DNA from: Bacillus sp. B-jedd
GTDB taxonomy: Bacteria; Bacillota; Bacilli; Bacillales; Cytobacillaceae
Direction of reading: 5' to 3'
Assembly (NCBI RefSeq): GCF_000821085.1
Contig: NZ_CCXR01000001.1
Span: 682,001 to 746,000 of the forward strand
DNA length: 64,000 nt
A program made the translations under genes and the position numbers. The notes below the pieces were generated by a model. It was given only the letters and a program-made list of their open reading frames with translations, did no database searches and was not told the origin of the DNA. Shown here piece by piece: positions 39,081 through 47,627 of this stretch. Numbering within the stretch: the stretch's first letter is position 1; every line of letters begins with the position of its first letter.

Positions 39081-41270
39081 ATGAATAATGAAAATGCAAG
39101 TGAATCAAAAGCGAGGAATTTATTTCCAAAGACCTCGATGAATGTAAAACTTTGGGGCAGTTATATTATTTTACTAAGTTTGCTAATCTTAATAGAACTT
39201 GTGTCATATAAAAATATTAATCTACTGACAGACAATATTAATAATATGGAAGAACAAGTTCAGAAGTTTAATCATCTAGGAGACTTAAAGGAACATCAAA
39301 CCAGAGTACGACTTTACGTTGTGAAGCACGTGTATGTCCCGAGTGAAGCGGAAAAATCAAACATCGAAAGTTTATTCAATAGGGATGTTAAAGCTATAAA
39401 TAATGATATAAAAGAACTTGAAAAGCTATTAATAACAAAACAAAACCAAAAAACTTTAAAAGATTTTCAAGAAAACTTTCAAGAATGGTATGAAATAACT
39501 CCTGGCTATTTCCAGGATTCCAGAACTAACGATATGGATATTATTCTTAAGCAGATGGCAAAAATGACCGAGCTGTCCGAAAAAATGTCAGATTCCTTAA
39601 ATGAACTTGAAAAGGGAATTGATGACTACAATGATGTTTATATTAATGCTGCACAAGAAAATGCCTCTAGGGCCATTTCTCAAACTTTTATTGTAACTAT
39701 CATTTCAATTATTTTTGCGATTTTAATTTCATTCATAATGACAAAAATAATAAAAAGGACGGTAAAGGCGGTAACTAGGAATGCCGAGGTAACAAATGAA
39801 TCTGTAAATGAAATAAAGAAATCAATTGATCAAACCGCAGTCAGCGCGAAAGAACTCGATGACTCAATGAATACAGCGAATGAAGCAGTCATTGAACTAG
39901 TTGCATCTATCCAGCAAATTGCCGGCAGCAACAATGAAACAGCGGCAGGGGTCCATGAAATTTCTGCAGCGGTTGAAGAAATGAGTGCCTCAGTTAATTT
40001 GGTAGCGGGAAGCGCGGATCAGTTATCAGCATCCGCGGTTGAAACGTCTTCGGCCATTCAGGAAATGATGGCTTCGATTGAACAGGTAGCTGGAAACGCC
40101 GGGAATGCTGGCGCGAATGTAGAGCAAATTTCTGCTTCTATTGAACAAATGAGTAAATCGATCAATGTCGTGAGCGACAGTGCCGTGAACCTGACCGAAA
40201 CGTTTGAACAAACAACTGAAACACTTCAGGAAATGGTTGTCTCCATTAAGCAGGTAGCCGGAAGCGCCCAGACTGTAAATGAACTGAGCCACACAGTTAA
40301 AAATGACGCTTTAGAAGGAACAGAGTCTCTGAACGAAACATTAAGCGGAATGAAAGAAATATCCGAGGTTATTAACCATGCAAGTGAAGTGATGCAGGAG
40401 CTTGGCAAAAGCTCTGAAGAAATTGGCAGCATCATTGAAGTCATTGATGATATTGCTGAGCAGACAAATCTACTCGCACTTAATGCCGCCATCGAGGCAG
40501 CACGTGCCGGTGAACACGGCAAGGGTTTCGCGGTCGTTGCAGAAGAAGTTCGGAAGCTGGCAGAACGTTCGGCCAATGCGACAAAGGAAATCGCCGTCCT
40601 TATTAAGGGGATTCAGAGTGAAGCTTCTGTTGCGGTTTCTGCCTTTAAGGAAGGTGCTGTAAAAGTAGAAGTTGGCAATCAGTTGGCTGAAAAAACAAAC
40701 CAGGCAATCCGAAAAATCACGCAAGGCATTTCGAGAGTAACAGAAGAAATGAATCAAATTGCCGCAGCAACCGAAGAGCAGACAAGAAATAGTGAATTTA
40801 TCACGAAAGCAGTTCAAAACGTGACGAAGCAGGCGGAAGAAATGACTGTTTCCACGAAGGAGCAATCGATTACCGCTGAGGAAATCGTTAAAGGGATCAC
40901 TAGTACAAAGGAGCAGGTCCAGCAAATCTCCATGGCAACTGCTGAGCAAGCCAAGGGCGGACATGCCATTGTCTCTGCTGTTGAAAATGTGTCCCACCAG
41001 TCAAATGCGGTAACAAACGCTGCAAAAGAACAGGCGATTACAGCCGATGAAATCGTCCGCAGCATCAATAGTATTAAGGAAATGGTCAATCAGATGCTCA
41101 ATGCGACAAAAGACGGAGCGCAATATGGTGAACAAATATCGGGTGAAGTGGAAACGGTCCGAAAACAAACCGAAGCTCTCAATGCCGCAATTGAATCCCA
41201 GACAGCCGAGGTTGACGAGGTCGTCAATGCCATTGATGGCGTAACAACGCAGATCAAAAAATTAAATTAA
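39081..41270 (+). CDS. Methyl-accepting chemotaxis protein with extended coiled coil (second)
   Basis: 729 residues with TM1 about 24-44, extracytoplasmic helical part 45-200, TM2 about 201-222, then the same repeat-rich coiled coil as the receptor at 32307 ([52 protein letters not shown]). The tip [24 protein letters not shown] is identical over this stretch. The sensing domains differ, so the pair are paralogues with different inputs. No clear HAMP domain is seen. Transcribed with the csrA-like gene from the sigma-D promoter at 38494. The ribosome site is weak (AAAGGCTGGG). Confidence 0.9.
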   Translation: MNNENASESKARNLFPKTSMNVKLWGSYIILLSLLILIELVSYKNINLLTDNINNMEEQVQKFNHLGDLKEHQTRVRLYVVKHVYVPSEAEKSNIESLFNRDVKAINNDIKELEKLLITKQNQKTLKDFQENFQEWYEITPGYFQDSRTNDMDIILKQMAKMTELSEKMSDSLNELEKGIDDYNDVYINAAQENASRAISQTFIVTIISIIFAILISFIMTKIIKRTVKAVTRNAEVTNESVNEIKKSIDQTAVSAKELDDSMNTANEAVIELVASIQQIAGSNNETAAGVHEISAAVEEMSASVNLVAGSADQLSASAVETSSAIQEMMASIEQVAGNAGNAGANVEQISASIEQMSKSINVVSDSAVNLTETFEQTTETLQEMVVSIKQVAGSAQTVNELSHTVKNDALEGTESLNETLSGMKEISEVINHASEVMQELGKSSEEIGSIIEVIDDIAEQTNLLALNAAIEAARAGEHGKGFAVVAEEVRKLAERSANATKEIAVLIKGIQSEASVAVSAFKEGAVKVEVGNQLAEKTNQAIRKITQGISRVTEEMNQIAAATEEQTRNSEFITKAVQNVTKQAEEMTVSTKEQSITAEEIVKGITSTKEQVQQISMATAEQAKGGHAIVSAVENVSHQSNAVTNAAKEQAITADEIVRSINSIKEMVNQMLNATKDGAQYGEQISGEVETVRKQTEALNAAIESQTAEVDEVVNAIDGVTTQIKKLN

Positions 41271-41288
41271 TATTTTTTGATGATAGGC

Positions 41289-41315
41289 TAAACAACCCGA
41301 ATCAAAATCCGATAA
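41289..41315 (+). promoter_or_regulatory. Distal sigma-D promoter of hag
   Basis: TAAA (41289-41292), 15-nt spacer, TCCGATAA (41308-41315). It lies 254 bp before the hag ATG, directly behind the receptor gene. Confidence 0.65.
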
Positions 41316-41413
41316 TTAAAACAAGGCAATCAAACAGCTATAAGAATTTGATGATTTAGGATTTCCTTTAGCTTATCAAAAAGATAAATGATAAAAAATC
41401 TCTCGAAAAACCC

Positions 41414-41440
41414 TAAATCATTCTATCAGGTTTCCGATAA
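41414..41440 (+). promoter_or_regulatory. Proximal sigma-D promoter of hag
   Basis: TAAA (41414-41417), 15-nt spacer, TCCGATAA (41433-41440). It gives a leader of about 120 nt with a small hairpin (AAAAGGG/CCCTTTT, 41518-41534) and the AGGGAGG ribosome site at 41553-41559, which both contain GGA or AGGG motifs that a CsrA protein could bind. Confidence 0.75.
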
Positions 41441-41568
41441 TAACTATTGTAAGACAAAAAGCAACAAACCACTCACCTAGTTAATAAGCCGAAAGGTTTA
41501 TTATAAATTTACCCTTAAAAAGGGAAACCCTTTTAAAAAATATTACAAGTTTAGGGAGGAAAAAAATT

Positions 41569-43134
41569 ATGCGTATCAATCACAACATCGCGGCGCTGAA
41601 CACTCACCGCCAGCTGAACACAGCATCAACTGCACAGTCTAAATCAATGGAGAAATTATCCTCAGGATTAAAAATCAACCGTGCCGGTGACGATGCAGCT
41701 GGTCTTGCTATCTCTGAAAAAATGCGTAACCAAATTCGGGGTATGGAACAAGGAAGCCGTAATGCTCAAGATGGCATCTCTCTTATTCAAACTGCTGAAG
41801 GAGCTTTAAACGAGACTCATGCAATGTTGCAGCGTATGGCAGAATTGTACACTCAAGCAGCTAATGGAACACAGACAACAACTGATAATGCTGAAATCGA
41901 TAAAGAGATAGCACAATTATCAGCTCAAATTAATGATATCGCGACTCAAACTAAGTTTAATACTAAAAACATCCTTGATGGTACTGTAGCATCTGTAGAT
42001 TTTCAAGTTGGAGCTAATTCTGGCGAAAAAATAACTTTAACTTTATCAGACAATAAAGCAGCTACGCTTGGGGTTGATGTCAGCGCAGCCGGTTTAGCAG
42101 CGCTAGATGGAACTAATGCAACAGCTACAGCAAATTTGGCAAAAGTCCAAACCGCAATTAATACTGTATCAAGCAACCGTTCTAATCTTGGTGCTGTACA
42201 AAATCGTCTTGAGCACTCAATTAACAACCTTAATAATGGTGCAGAAAACCTAACTGCTGCGGAATCTCGTATCCGTGACGTAGATTATGCTTTAGCGGCT
42301 TAAGAGCAGTGACAAGCACAGTCGTCCTAGCTGGTAACGGCTAGAGATAATAATCGGGTGAATTGCTGGAAAACCCTTAGAGCTTTTCTTGCCACAACGT
42401 AGTTGGAAACGACAAGCGTGAAGGTTTGATAAAAGAAAAGATTGGGCAATCAGCAGCCAAGCTCCTGTCTCGAAAGAGTGGAGAAGGTTCAACGACTAGG
42501 ATAAACCATCTAAGGCGAAGGCTATGATGATGAAATCCATAGGTGAAACAATGTCCATCAGCATTGTGAATCCGAAGTGCCCGACCCCTACTAGAATGCT
42601 AGAGGGTGAAGATATAGTCTAGTCATTTGTGAAAGCAAATGTTCGCACGATGGCGAAAGAAATGATGGAGCAAACAAAGAATTCTATTCTTTCTCAAGCA
42701 GCACAAGCTATGTTGGCTCAATCAAATCAAATACCTCAGGGAGTATTACAACTCTTGAGATAATGATTTAAGGGCGTCTAGTTTGGTAACGAACTAGAGT
42801 ATAACTGGGTGAATTGCTGGAACTTCCTAAAGCTTCATCAACCACAACGTAATTGGAAACGATTAGCGTAAAGGTTTGAAAATGATGGAGATGAACCAAT
42901 GGATAATCAGCAGCCAAGCTCCTGTGAGGAAACTCTGGAGAAGGTTCAACGACTAGAGAACACGGTCTAAGGCGAATGCTATGGCTATGAATCTCGTAGG
43001 GCAGCCAATGCTGTTCGAAGTGCCCAGCTCCATGAAAACTGTGGATGAAGATATAGTCTATTCTGTACTCGAAAGATACAGTCGCAAAGCAAGCGAACCA
43101 ACAACCACAAGGAGTTCTACAACTTCTTCGTTAA
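41569..43134 (+). CDS. hag: Flagellin Hag, split by two group I introns
   Basis: Main filament subunit. Predicted exons are 41569-42285 (239 codons), 42650-42718 (23 codons) and 43090-43134 (14 codons and stop), giving 276 residues. Exon 1 has the N-terminal MRINHNIAALNTHRQLN and ends in RIRDVD. Exon 2 continues MAKEMMEQTKNSILSQAAQAMLA, and exon 3 adds QANQQPQGVLQLLR. The joined C-terminus matches B. subtilis Hag in pattern (RIRDVDMAKEM, AMLAQANQQPQ, VLQLLR). Without removal of intron 1 the frame ends after YALAA at 42303. Without removal of intron 2 it ends at 42763 after QSNQIPQGVLQLLR, again with 276 residues. Two sigma-D promoters precede it, and a terminator lies at 43148. Confidence 0.88.
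42286..42649 (+). ncRNA. Group I self-splicing intron 1 in hag
   Basis: 364 nt. Conserved core elements are P AATTGCTGGAA (42361-42371), Q AATCAGCAGCCAAGC (42448-42462), R GTTCAACGACTAG (42487-42499) and S near GAAGATATAGTCT (42608-42620); GACTA of R pairs with TAGTC of S as P7. P1 can form between exon GAU plus intron UAUGCUU (42283-42292) and AAGCACAGUC (42314-42323) with the expected U-G pair at the splice site. P2 is CTAGC/GGCTAG at 42327-42344. It ends after a P9 hairpin CATTTG/CAAATG with terminal G 42649. No ORF is inside. The upstream border is set by P1 and by protein continuity. Confidence 0.88.
42719..43089 (+). ncRNA. Group I self-splicing intron 2 in hag
   Basis: 371 nt, clearly related to intron 1. 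P AATTGCTGGAA (42812-42822), Q AATCAGCAGCCAAGC (42905-42919), R GTTCAACGACTAG (42944-42956), S ATATAGTCT near 43051-43059, P2 CTAGTT/AACTAG (42778-42797), P9 CTGTA/TACAG, then TCGCAAAG with terminal G 43089, which lines up with TTCGCACG of intron 1. P1 pairs exon GCU and the next C with GGGC (42772-42775), and UCAAAUC with GAUUUAA extends it. The region from 42719 into the P1 loop encodes, in frame with exon 2, 14 residues and a stop that mimic exon 3. Confidence 0.85.
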
Positions 43135-43147
43135 TACTAATTTTAAA

Positions 43148-43177
43148 AGGCCTAAGGATTTTCTCCTTAGGCTTTTT
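43148..43177 (+). terminator. Terminator of hag
   Basis: Perfect 9-bp stem GCCTAAGGA / TCCTTAGGC (43150-43158 and 43164-43172) followed by TTTTT, 13 bases after the exon 3 stop. Confidence 0.9.
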
Positions 43178-43191
43178 CTCATATTTTTACT

Positions 43192-44043
43192 TTATAGTAA
43201 ATTCATTTTTCTCATTTCACGAAGTTTATAGACTACCGACCAATAGCTTCTGCCTAATAAATCTGCAATAGTTTGATCAGTAATGCCATATCTCTTAAAC
43301 CTTATCAAATTTTCAGTTTCTTCGAGAGTGTATTTACGAAATCTTTCTGAACTTGTTACAACTAGGTCATAATTAGGGTGTTTTTCTTTCCATTTCTCTT
43401 TTTCTGTTTTTAAACGAAAGTCCCAATTAGTTTTATAATACATGGTTGGACAATCTTTAGACACTTCTTTAATCGTTTCCAAATAGGCAAACGCTTCTTT
43501 AACAGAAGTTGTTCGCAGTATAAAACCATGTCCATCTGTTCTGCTTGCCAAATGTAACGGGATATTAAATGTTTTTTCAATATGGGCACTCAATTGGGTT
43601 AGGTCGTCTGGAGTGTAGTTTTGTAAATATAGATATATGTGCGGGGTTATATAGACCTTTTGCTTTAGATGGTTTATACGGTGGCTGATGGATAATGTAC
43701 CATCGTACATATACAGTATGGCTAAAAAGTAGGGGAGTGTGCAATGTTTCAAAAATGAATGTGGAATATTTTTGTTTCTATTATCTTTGTAGAATTCTTT
43801 TAGCAAAATTGTAAAAATGGGATTGGAAGCGGACCGTAACGTTTGGCTTTTTGGTGTAATATAAAATAAATTATTCATGATTTGAGCTTTCCATTCACGG
43901 TATTCTTTTTGCTTTTCACCGTAATGCTCCCTATAACTGCTATTTTTTCTCCTGCTTCCTTTGTACAATTTTGTAAGTTCCCCGTCCCCGATAATACTTG
44001 CAATTAAAACATTAATTTGGACTTGATTTAATTCTCCGAACAT
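43192..44043 (-). CDS. LAGLIDADG homing endonuclease
   Basis: 283 residues with two LAGLIDADG-like helices, VLIASIIGDGELTK at about residues 13-26 and FLAILYMYDGTLS at about 111-123, each ending in the catalytic acidic residue (Asp20 and about Asp119). This is the single-chain form with two motifs. The C-terminal 45 residues (YTLEETENLIRFKRYGITDQTIADLLGRS) look like a helix-turn-helix DNA-binding module. AGGGTGATT precedes the ATG. It is encoded on the minus strand, convergent with hag and outside both introns. It probably cleaves an intron-free flagellin gene, but this is inference from position. Confidence 0.85.
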   Translation of the reverse strand: MFGELNQVQINVLIASIIGDGELTKLYKGSRRKNSSYREHYGEKQKEYREWKAQIMNNLFYITPKSQTLRSASNPIFTILLKEFYKDNRNKNIPHSFLKHCTLPYFLAILYMYDGTLSISHRINHLKQKVYITPHIYLYLQNYTPDDLTQLSAHIEKTFNIPLHLASRTDGHGFILRTTSVKEAFAYLETIKEVSKDCPTMYYKTNWDFRLKTEKEKWKEKHPNYDLVVTSSERFRKYTLEETENLIRFKRYGITDQTIADLLGRSYWSVVYKLREMRKMNLL

Positions 44044-44148
44044 AAACCAATCACCCTCTCGACGGAACGTATGTTTTCATTTTATCATATAAATCCATAA
44101 TTCGATATTGATATTCTAAATTCAAAAAGTAATGCCAAGAACCTATAT

Positions 44149-44175
44149 TAAACAAACTCCAGATTTATCCGATAA
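44149..44175 (+). promoter_or_regulatory. Sigma-D promoter of flaG
   Basis: TAAA (44149-44152), 15-nt spacer, TCCGATAA (44168-44175), 37 bp before the flaG start. Confidence 0.75.
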
Positions 44176-44211
44176 CCTCAATAACAATTTATCCCTTGGG
44201 GAGGAGTAAGT

Positions 44212-44559
44212 ATGCTGGACAAGGTATCGATGCAAAGCGCGAAAAGCCTGGAAGCCTTGATCAAACAGGACGATTTCATTCCAAAAGTGAAGGGAATAAC
44301 CCCTACTGGCCAAGAACAGAAAAAGGATGCGCCAACAAAAAAGCAGACTGAAAAAGTAATTGAAAGCATGAATGAAATATTGGAATCCTCGCAATCCCAT
44401 TTGAAGTTTGAGTTCCATGAGGGACTGGGAGAATACTACGTAAAACTTGTTGATGATCAGACGAATGAAGTCGTGAGAGAAATCCCGCCGAAGAAGCTTC
44501 TCGATATGTATGCGGCGATGACCGAGTTTTTGGGTCATTTAATTGATAAAAAAGCTTAA
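44212..44559 (+). CDS. flaG: FlaG family protein
   Basis: 115 residues. The C-terminal part FEFHEGLGEYYVKLVDDQTNEVVREIPPKKLLDMYAAM is the FlaG signature. FlaG proteins influence filament length in other bacteria, and the exact role is not settled. The charged N-terminal half is variable, as usual. GGAGGAGTAAGT precedes the ATG. Located behind hag as in B. subtilis, here separated from it by the endonuclease gene. Confidence 0.9.
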   Translation: MLDKVSMQSAKSLEALIKQDDFIPKVKGITPTGQEQKKDAPTKKQTEKVIESMNEILESSQSHLKFEFHEGLGEYYVKLVDDQTNEVVREIPPKKLLDMYAAMTEFLGHLIDKKA

Positions 44560-44650
44560 TTTTCGAACGGAAAATCAGTAAAATTTGTATCTCTTATTGG
44601 CACCTTTTGGTATCATGAAAATGGATACATATGTTTAGGTGGTGATTCTA

Positions 44651-45223
44651 TTGTTTCCGCAAATCCGCATAAGTCAGGTAAACGCACAGATTGGACTGAA
44701 AAGAATTGATCCCGTTCAGGAGATTCAGCAAATCCCAGCTCAGTTATCGATGAAGCAGCAGCCTGCGAAGATGTCAATTGAACGGAAAGCTGCAATCCTG
44801 GAAATTAACCAGGACCAGGCCCGAAGTGATGTCAATTTGAAAACGAGGACCGATTTTTTAGCGGATGTAACCGCTGAAGCACGACAAGCGGCTTTGGAGG
44901 CAATCGGGCAGATTTCAATGGAAGGCGATCAAATGGCGGCGATTGAACAAAAAGGAGATGCCTTAGTGTCAATTTCAGCCGATAAGGGGAATCCTCCTCC
45001 GGTTGAAACAGGGATTGCTTTCATTCCAAGCCCTGGTGCCGTAAAAATAAATTATACGCCTGCTGAACTTGAGATTAAGTGGGAGCAGGGCGGAGTTGAA
45101 ACAGAATTTACCCCTCATAAAACTATCCACAATTACACCCCGGGAAAGACAGAGGTTTATTTGAGGCAGCACCAGCAGCTCGAAATAGATTTCGTGGGGC
45201 TGAATATAAACAGTAAGTCTTAA
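44651..45223 (+). CDS. yviE: YviE-like protein (DUF6470)
   Basis: About 190 residues, rich in Gln and Glu with beta-strand periodicity. It begins FPQIRISQVNAQIGLKRIDPVQEIQQ and contains a conserved EIKWEQGGVETEFTP-like part. This matches B. subtilis YviE of the flagellar locus, function unknown. The TTG at 44651 lies behind AGGTGG. The frame extends to a GTG at 44639 inside the ribosome site. In B. subtilis yviE is followed by fliW and csrA, and neither follows here. Confidence 0.8.
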   Translation: MFPQIRISQVNAQIGLKRIDPVQEIQQIPAQLSMKQQPAKMSIERKAAILEINQDQARSDVNLKTRTDFLADVTAEARQAALEAIGQISMEGDQMAAIEQKGDALVSISADKGNPPPVETGIAFIPSPGAVKINYTPAELEIKWEQGGVETEFTPHKTIHNYTPGKTEVYLRQHQQLEIDFVGLNINSKS

Positions 45224-45246
45224 ATTTTTTCAACTTTGAAGGAATC

Positions 45247-45296
45247 GCAGCGGCAGGCGGGGAATCCTGCCTAACCGCTGCTTATTTTCATTTTTC
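45247..45296 (+). terminator. Terminator after yviE
   Basis: Stem GCAGCGG / CCGCTGC (45247-45253 and 45275-45281) with inner GGCAGG/CCTGCC pairing, then a T-rich run. Confidence 0.75.
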
Positions 45297-45310
45297 TTTA
45301 AAATATACAC

Positions 45311-45337
45311 TAAACTTTATTTTCTTTTTGCCGATTA
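45311..45337 (+). promoter_or_regulatory. Sigma-D promoter of the flgM-flgN-flgK-flgL operon
   Basis: TAAA (45311-45314), 15-nt spacer, GCCGATTA (45330-45337), 30 bp before the flgM ATG. It is nearly identical to the fliD promoter. Confidence 0.82.
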
Positions 45338-45366
45338 TTATTAAAGAGTAACGGGAGGGGATATTC

Positions 45367-45636
45367 ATGCGGATTGACGCGAAATACGGGTTCTATTCCT
45401 ATCAAAATCAGCAAAATCGATTAAATAACGTAAATATAGAAAAAAAATCTTCCACTTCCGAAGTGAAAATTTCGGAACGCGGAAAAGAAATGGCAAAGGC
45501 AGCTGCAAGTGAGCAGGCCGAACGGCAAAAGCGTGTTCAAGAACTAAAACAGCAAATAGCCGATGGTTCTTACAAGGTAGACAGTTCGAAAATTGCCGAT
45601 AAACTCGTGGGCTTTTGGAAAAACGACATTGAATAG
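45367..45636 (+). CDS. flgM: Anti-sigma-D factor FlgM
   Basis: 89 residues. The C-terminal half VQELKQQIADGSYKVDSSKIADKLVGFW is the sigma-binding FlgM motif. It holds sigma-D inactive until hook completion. ACGGGAGGGG precedes the ATG. It lies first in the operon behind a sigma-D promoter, which gives negative feedback. Confidence 0.93.
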   Translation: MRIDAKYGFYSYQNQQNRLNNVNIEKKSSTSEVKISERGKEMAKAAASEQAERQKRVQELKQQIADGSYKVDSSKIADKLVGFWKNDIE

Positions 45637-45647
45637 GAGACTTAAAA

Positions 45648-46133
45648 ATGGCCATTTTTCATAGCCTGTTAGCAATTCTGGAGGAGAGCCTCCTTTCACA
45701 TCAAGCCCTTCTTAAATTGAGCGATGAAAAGCGAGATGCATTAATAAATGGGGATGCTACTGAATTGAGGAGCATCACTGTCCGCGAAGCTGCCATTATT
45801 GAAAAGATTCAGGAACTTGAGGGCCGGAGGGAACAGCTAGTCTGTGACTATTTAAGTTTAAAAGGTTTAAATGCTGAATCCTTTACATTAGACAAAATCA
45901 TGGAGCAGGAAGAAAATCTTGTAATGAAAGAAAAGCTTAACAGAACGGCAAAAAAACTACGTGAAACAATTGCAGATCTGTCACGTGTGAACGAGCACAA
46001 CCAGAAGCTGATCCACACGTCACTTTCCTACCTCCAATATTCCATTGGACTTTTTGCCCGGAAGGAACAGACGGTTGGATATGGGCCGAATGCTGTGAAT
46101 CGTTATTCGAATTTATTGGATGCAAAAATATAG
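45648..46133 (+). CDS. flgN: Flagellar export chaperone FlgN
   Basis: 161 residues, entirely helical and charged, with the FlgN pattern LLAILEESLLSHQALLKLSDEKRDALINGD. It should bind FlgK and FlgL, whose genes follow, before export. Located 12 bases after flgM. Confidence 0.88.
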   Translation: MAIFHSLLAILEESLLSHQALLKLSDEKRDALINGDATELRSITVREAAIIEKIQELEGRREQLVCDYLSLKGLNAESFTLDKIMEQEENLVMKEKLNRTAKKLRETIADLSRVNEHNQKLIHTSLSYLQYSIGLFARKEQTVGYGPNAVNRYSNLLDAKI

Positions 46134-46161
46134 ATGAGATTTTTTCAAGGAGAGGGATAGG

Positions 46162-47613
46162 ATGGCTTCAACCTTTCATGGATTGGAATTAGGCAAAAGA
46201 GGCCTGTTTGCCCAGCAAACGGCATTGTCAATTACCGGTCATAATATTGGAAATGCAAATACAATAGGATATTCAAGGCAGCGGGCAGAGATGCAGGCGA
46301 CCAACGCAATACCCGGGCCGGGCATGAACAATGACCGGTCTCCTTCCCAACTTGGAACCGGGGTCGCAGTCAATAAGATTGTCAGGCTCCGCGAAGAATA
46401 CCTTGACGTACAATTTCGAGGCGAATATAAGAACTTTGGATACTGGGAAGCAAAAAGCGATACATTTATGAGAATAGAAGAACTCTTGAATGAACCTTCT
46501 GAAAGCGGCCTTTCAGTTACAATGGATGAATTCTGGAAGGGTTGGGAAGAGCTTACGAAAAATCCCGAAAGCTCATCAGCCCGAGGCGTTGTCAGACAGA
46601 GGGGTGTCGCTGTCGCGGAAACCTTCAATCACCTCGCAGCGTCTCTAAATCAAATAAAGAGTGATTTAAAAAATGTTATTTCGACAAAAGAAAAGGAAGT
46701 CAATTCACTGGCCTCCCAAATTGCCAATCTCAATGACCAGATTTCCCGACTAGTTCCAAATAATTATCAGCCAAATGACCTTTATGATCAACGAGATGTC
46801 TTGGTCGATCAGTTATCCAAACTGGTTGACATTAAGGTTGCTCCAGGGGAAAAAGGGATGGTAAATATAGCGGTCGGAACAGAATTTTTGGTTTCCGGTA
46901 AAACCAAAAATGATTTTTCAATTGGATATGACGATACAGGGAAACTCGTTGACCCCGCCAAAATAAAAATTGGTGAAAATTCTGTTGCAATTGGCAATGG
47001 GGAACTCCTCGGTACAATTGAATCTTACGGCTTACTTGGCCAGGAAAAAACAACGGGCATTCCAAGTATTCAGGATAAGATTGATACCCTTGCAAAGACA
47101 ATTATTGATAGCATAAACTCACTCCATGAACAAGGATACGATCTGGATGGAAATCCCACTACAGGTGTTCCATTTTTCACTGGCTCGTCCGCGAGTGATA
47201 TGAAAGTGAACCCAGAGATTATGAAATCTCTTAATCTCATTGCTGCCGCAAGAGCTGAAGAGGACGGAACAACATCGAGCGGGAACGGAAAGAATGCACA
47301 GGCGATTGCTGATCTGAAATTTACCAATCTTGATTTTGGCGGGACGGATTCAACGGCGGATGACTTTTATCGGAACATCATAGGCCACATTGGGATTGAT
47401 TCACGCGAGGCGCAGCGGATGAGAGATAATTCCGTCGTTATTATACAGCAGGTGGAAAATCGCCGCCAATCCGTGTCAGGAGTTTCGCTGGATGAGGAAA
47501 TGGCCAATATGATTAAATTCCAGCAGTCCTATAATGCGGCCGCGAGGTATGTAACTGTGATGGATCAGCTATTGGATAAAGTAATTAACGGCATGGGAAG
47601 AGCCGGATTGTAA
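46162..47613 (+). CDS. flgK: Flagellar hook-associated protein FlgK (HAP1)
   Basis: 483 residues. The N-terminal FHGLELGKRGLFAQQTALSITGHNIGNANTIGYSRQ and the C-terminal DEEMANMIKFQQSYNAAARYVTVMDQLLDKVIN are diagnostic. It forms the first hook-filament junction ring. AAGGAGAGGG precedes the ATG. Confidence 0.95.
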   Translation: MASTFHGLELGKRGLFAQQTALSITGHNIGNANTIGYSRQRAEMQATNAIPGPGMNNDRSPSQLGTGVAVNKIVRLREEYLDVQFRGEYKNFGYWEAKSDTFMRIEELLNEPSESGLSVTMDEFWKGWEELTKNPESSSARGVVRQRGVAVAETFNHLAASLNQIKSDLKNVISTKEKEVNSLASQIANLNDQISRLVPNNYQPNDLYDQRDVLVDQLSKLVDIKVAPGEKGMVNIAVGTEFLVSGKTKNDFSIGYDDTGKLVDPAKIKIGENSVAIGNGELLGTIESYGLLGQEKTTGIPSIQDKIDTLAKTIIDSINSLHEQGYDLDGNPTTGVPFFTGSSASDMKVNPEIMKSLNLIAAARAEEDGTTSSGNGKNAQAIADLKFTNLDFGGTDSTADDFYRNIIGHIGIDSREAQRMRDNSVVIIQQVENRRQSVSGVSLDEEMANMIKFQQSYNAAARYVTVMDQLLDKVINGMGRAGL

Positions 47614-47627
47614 GAGGTGACTAAAGG

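Noticed and set aside
41569..42303. Flagellin as a truncated pseudogene ending at 42303
   Set aside because: The missing C-terminus is intact downstream in frame after removal of a segment with all group I core elements.
42292..42492. Small open frames inside intron 1 and intron 2 (for example minus 42292-42492 and plus 42981-43271)
   Set aside because: They cross the conserved group I core or run into the terminator, have no ribosome site and no protein-like composition.
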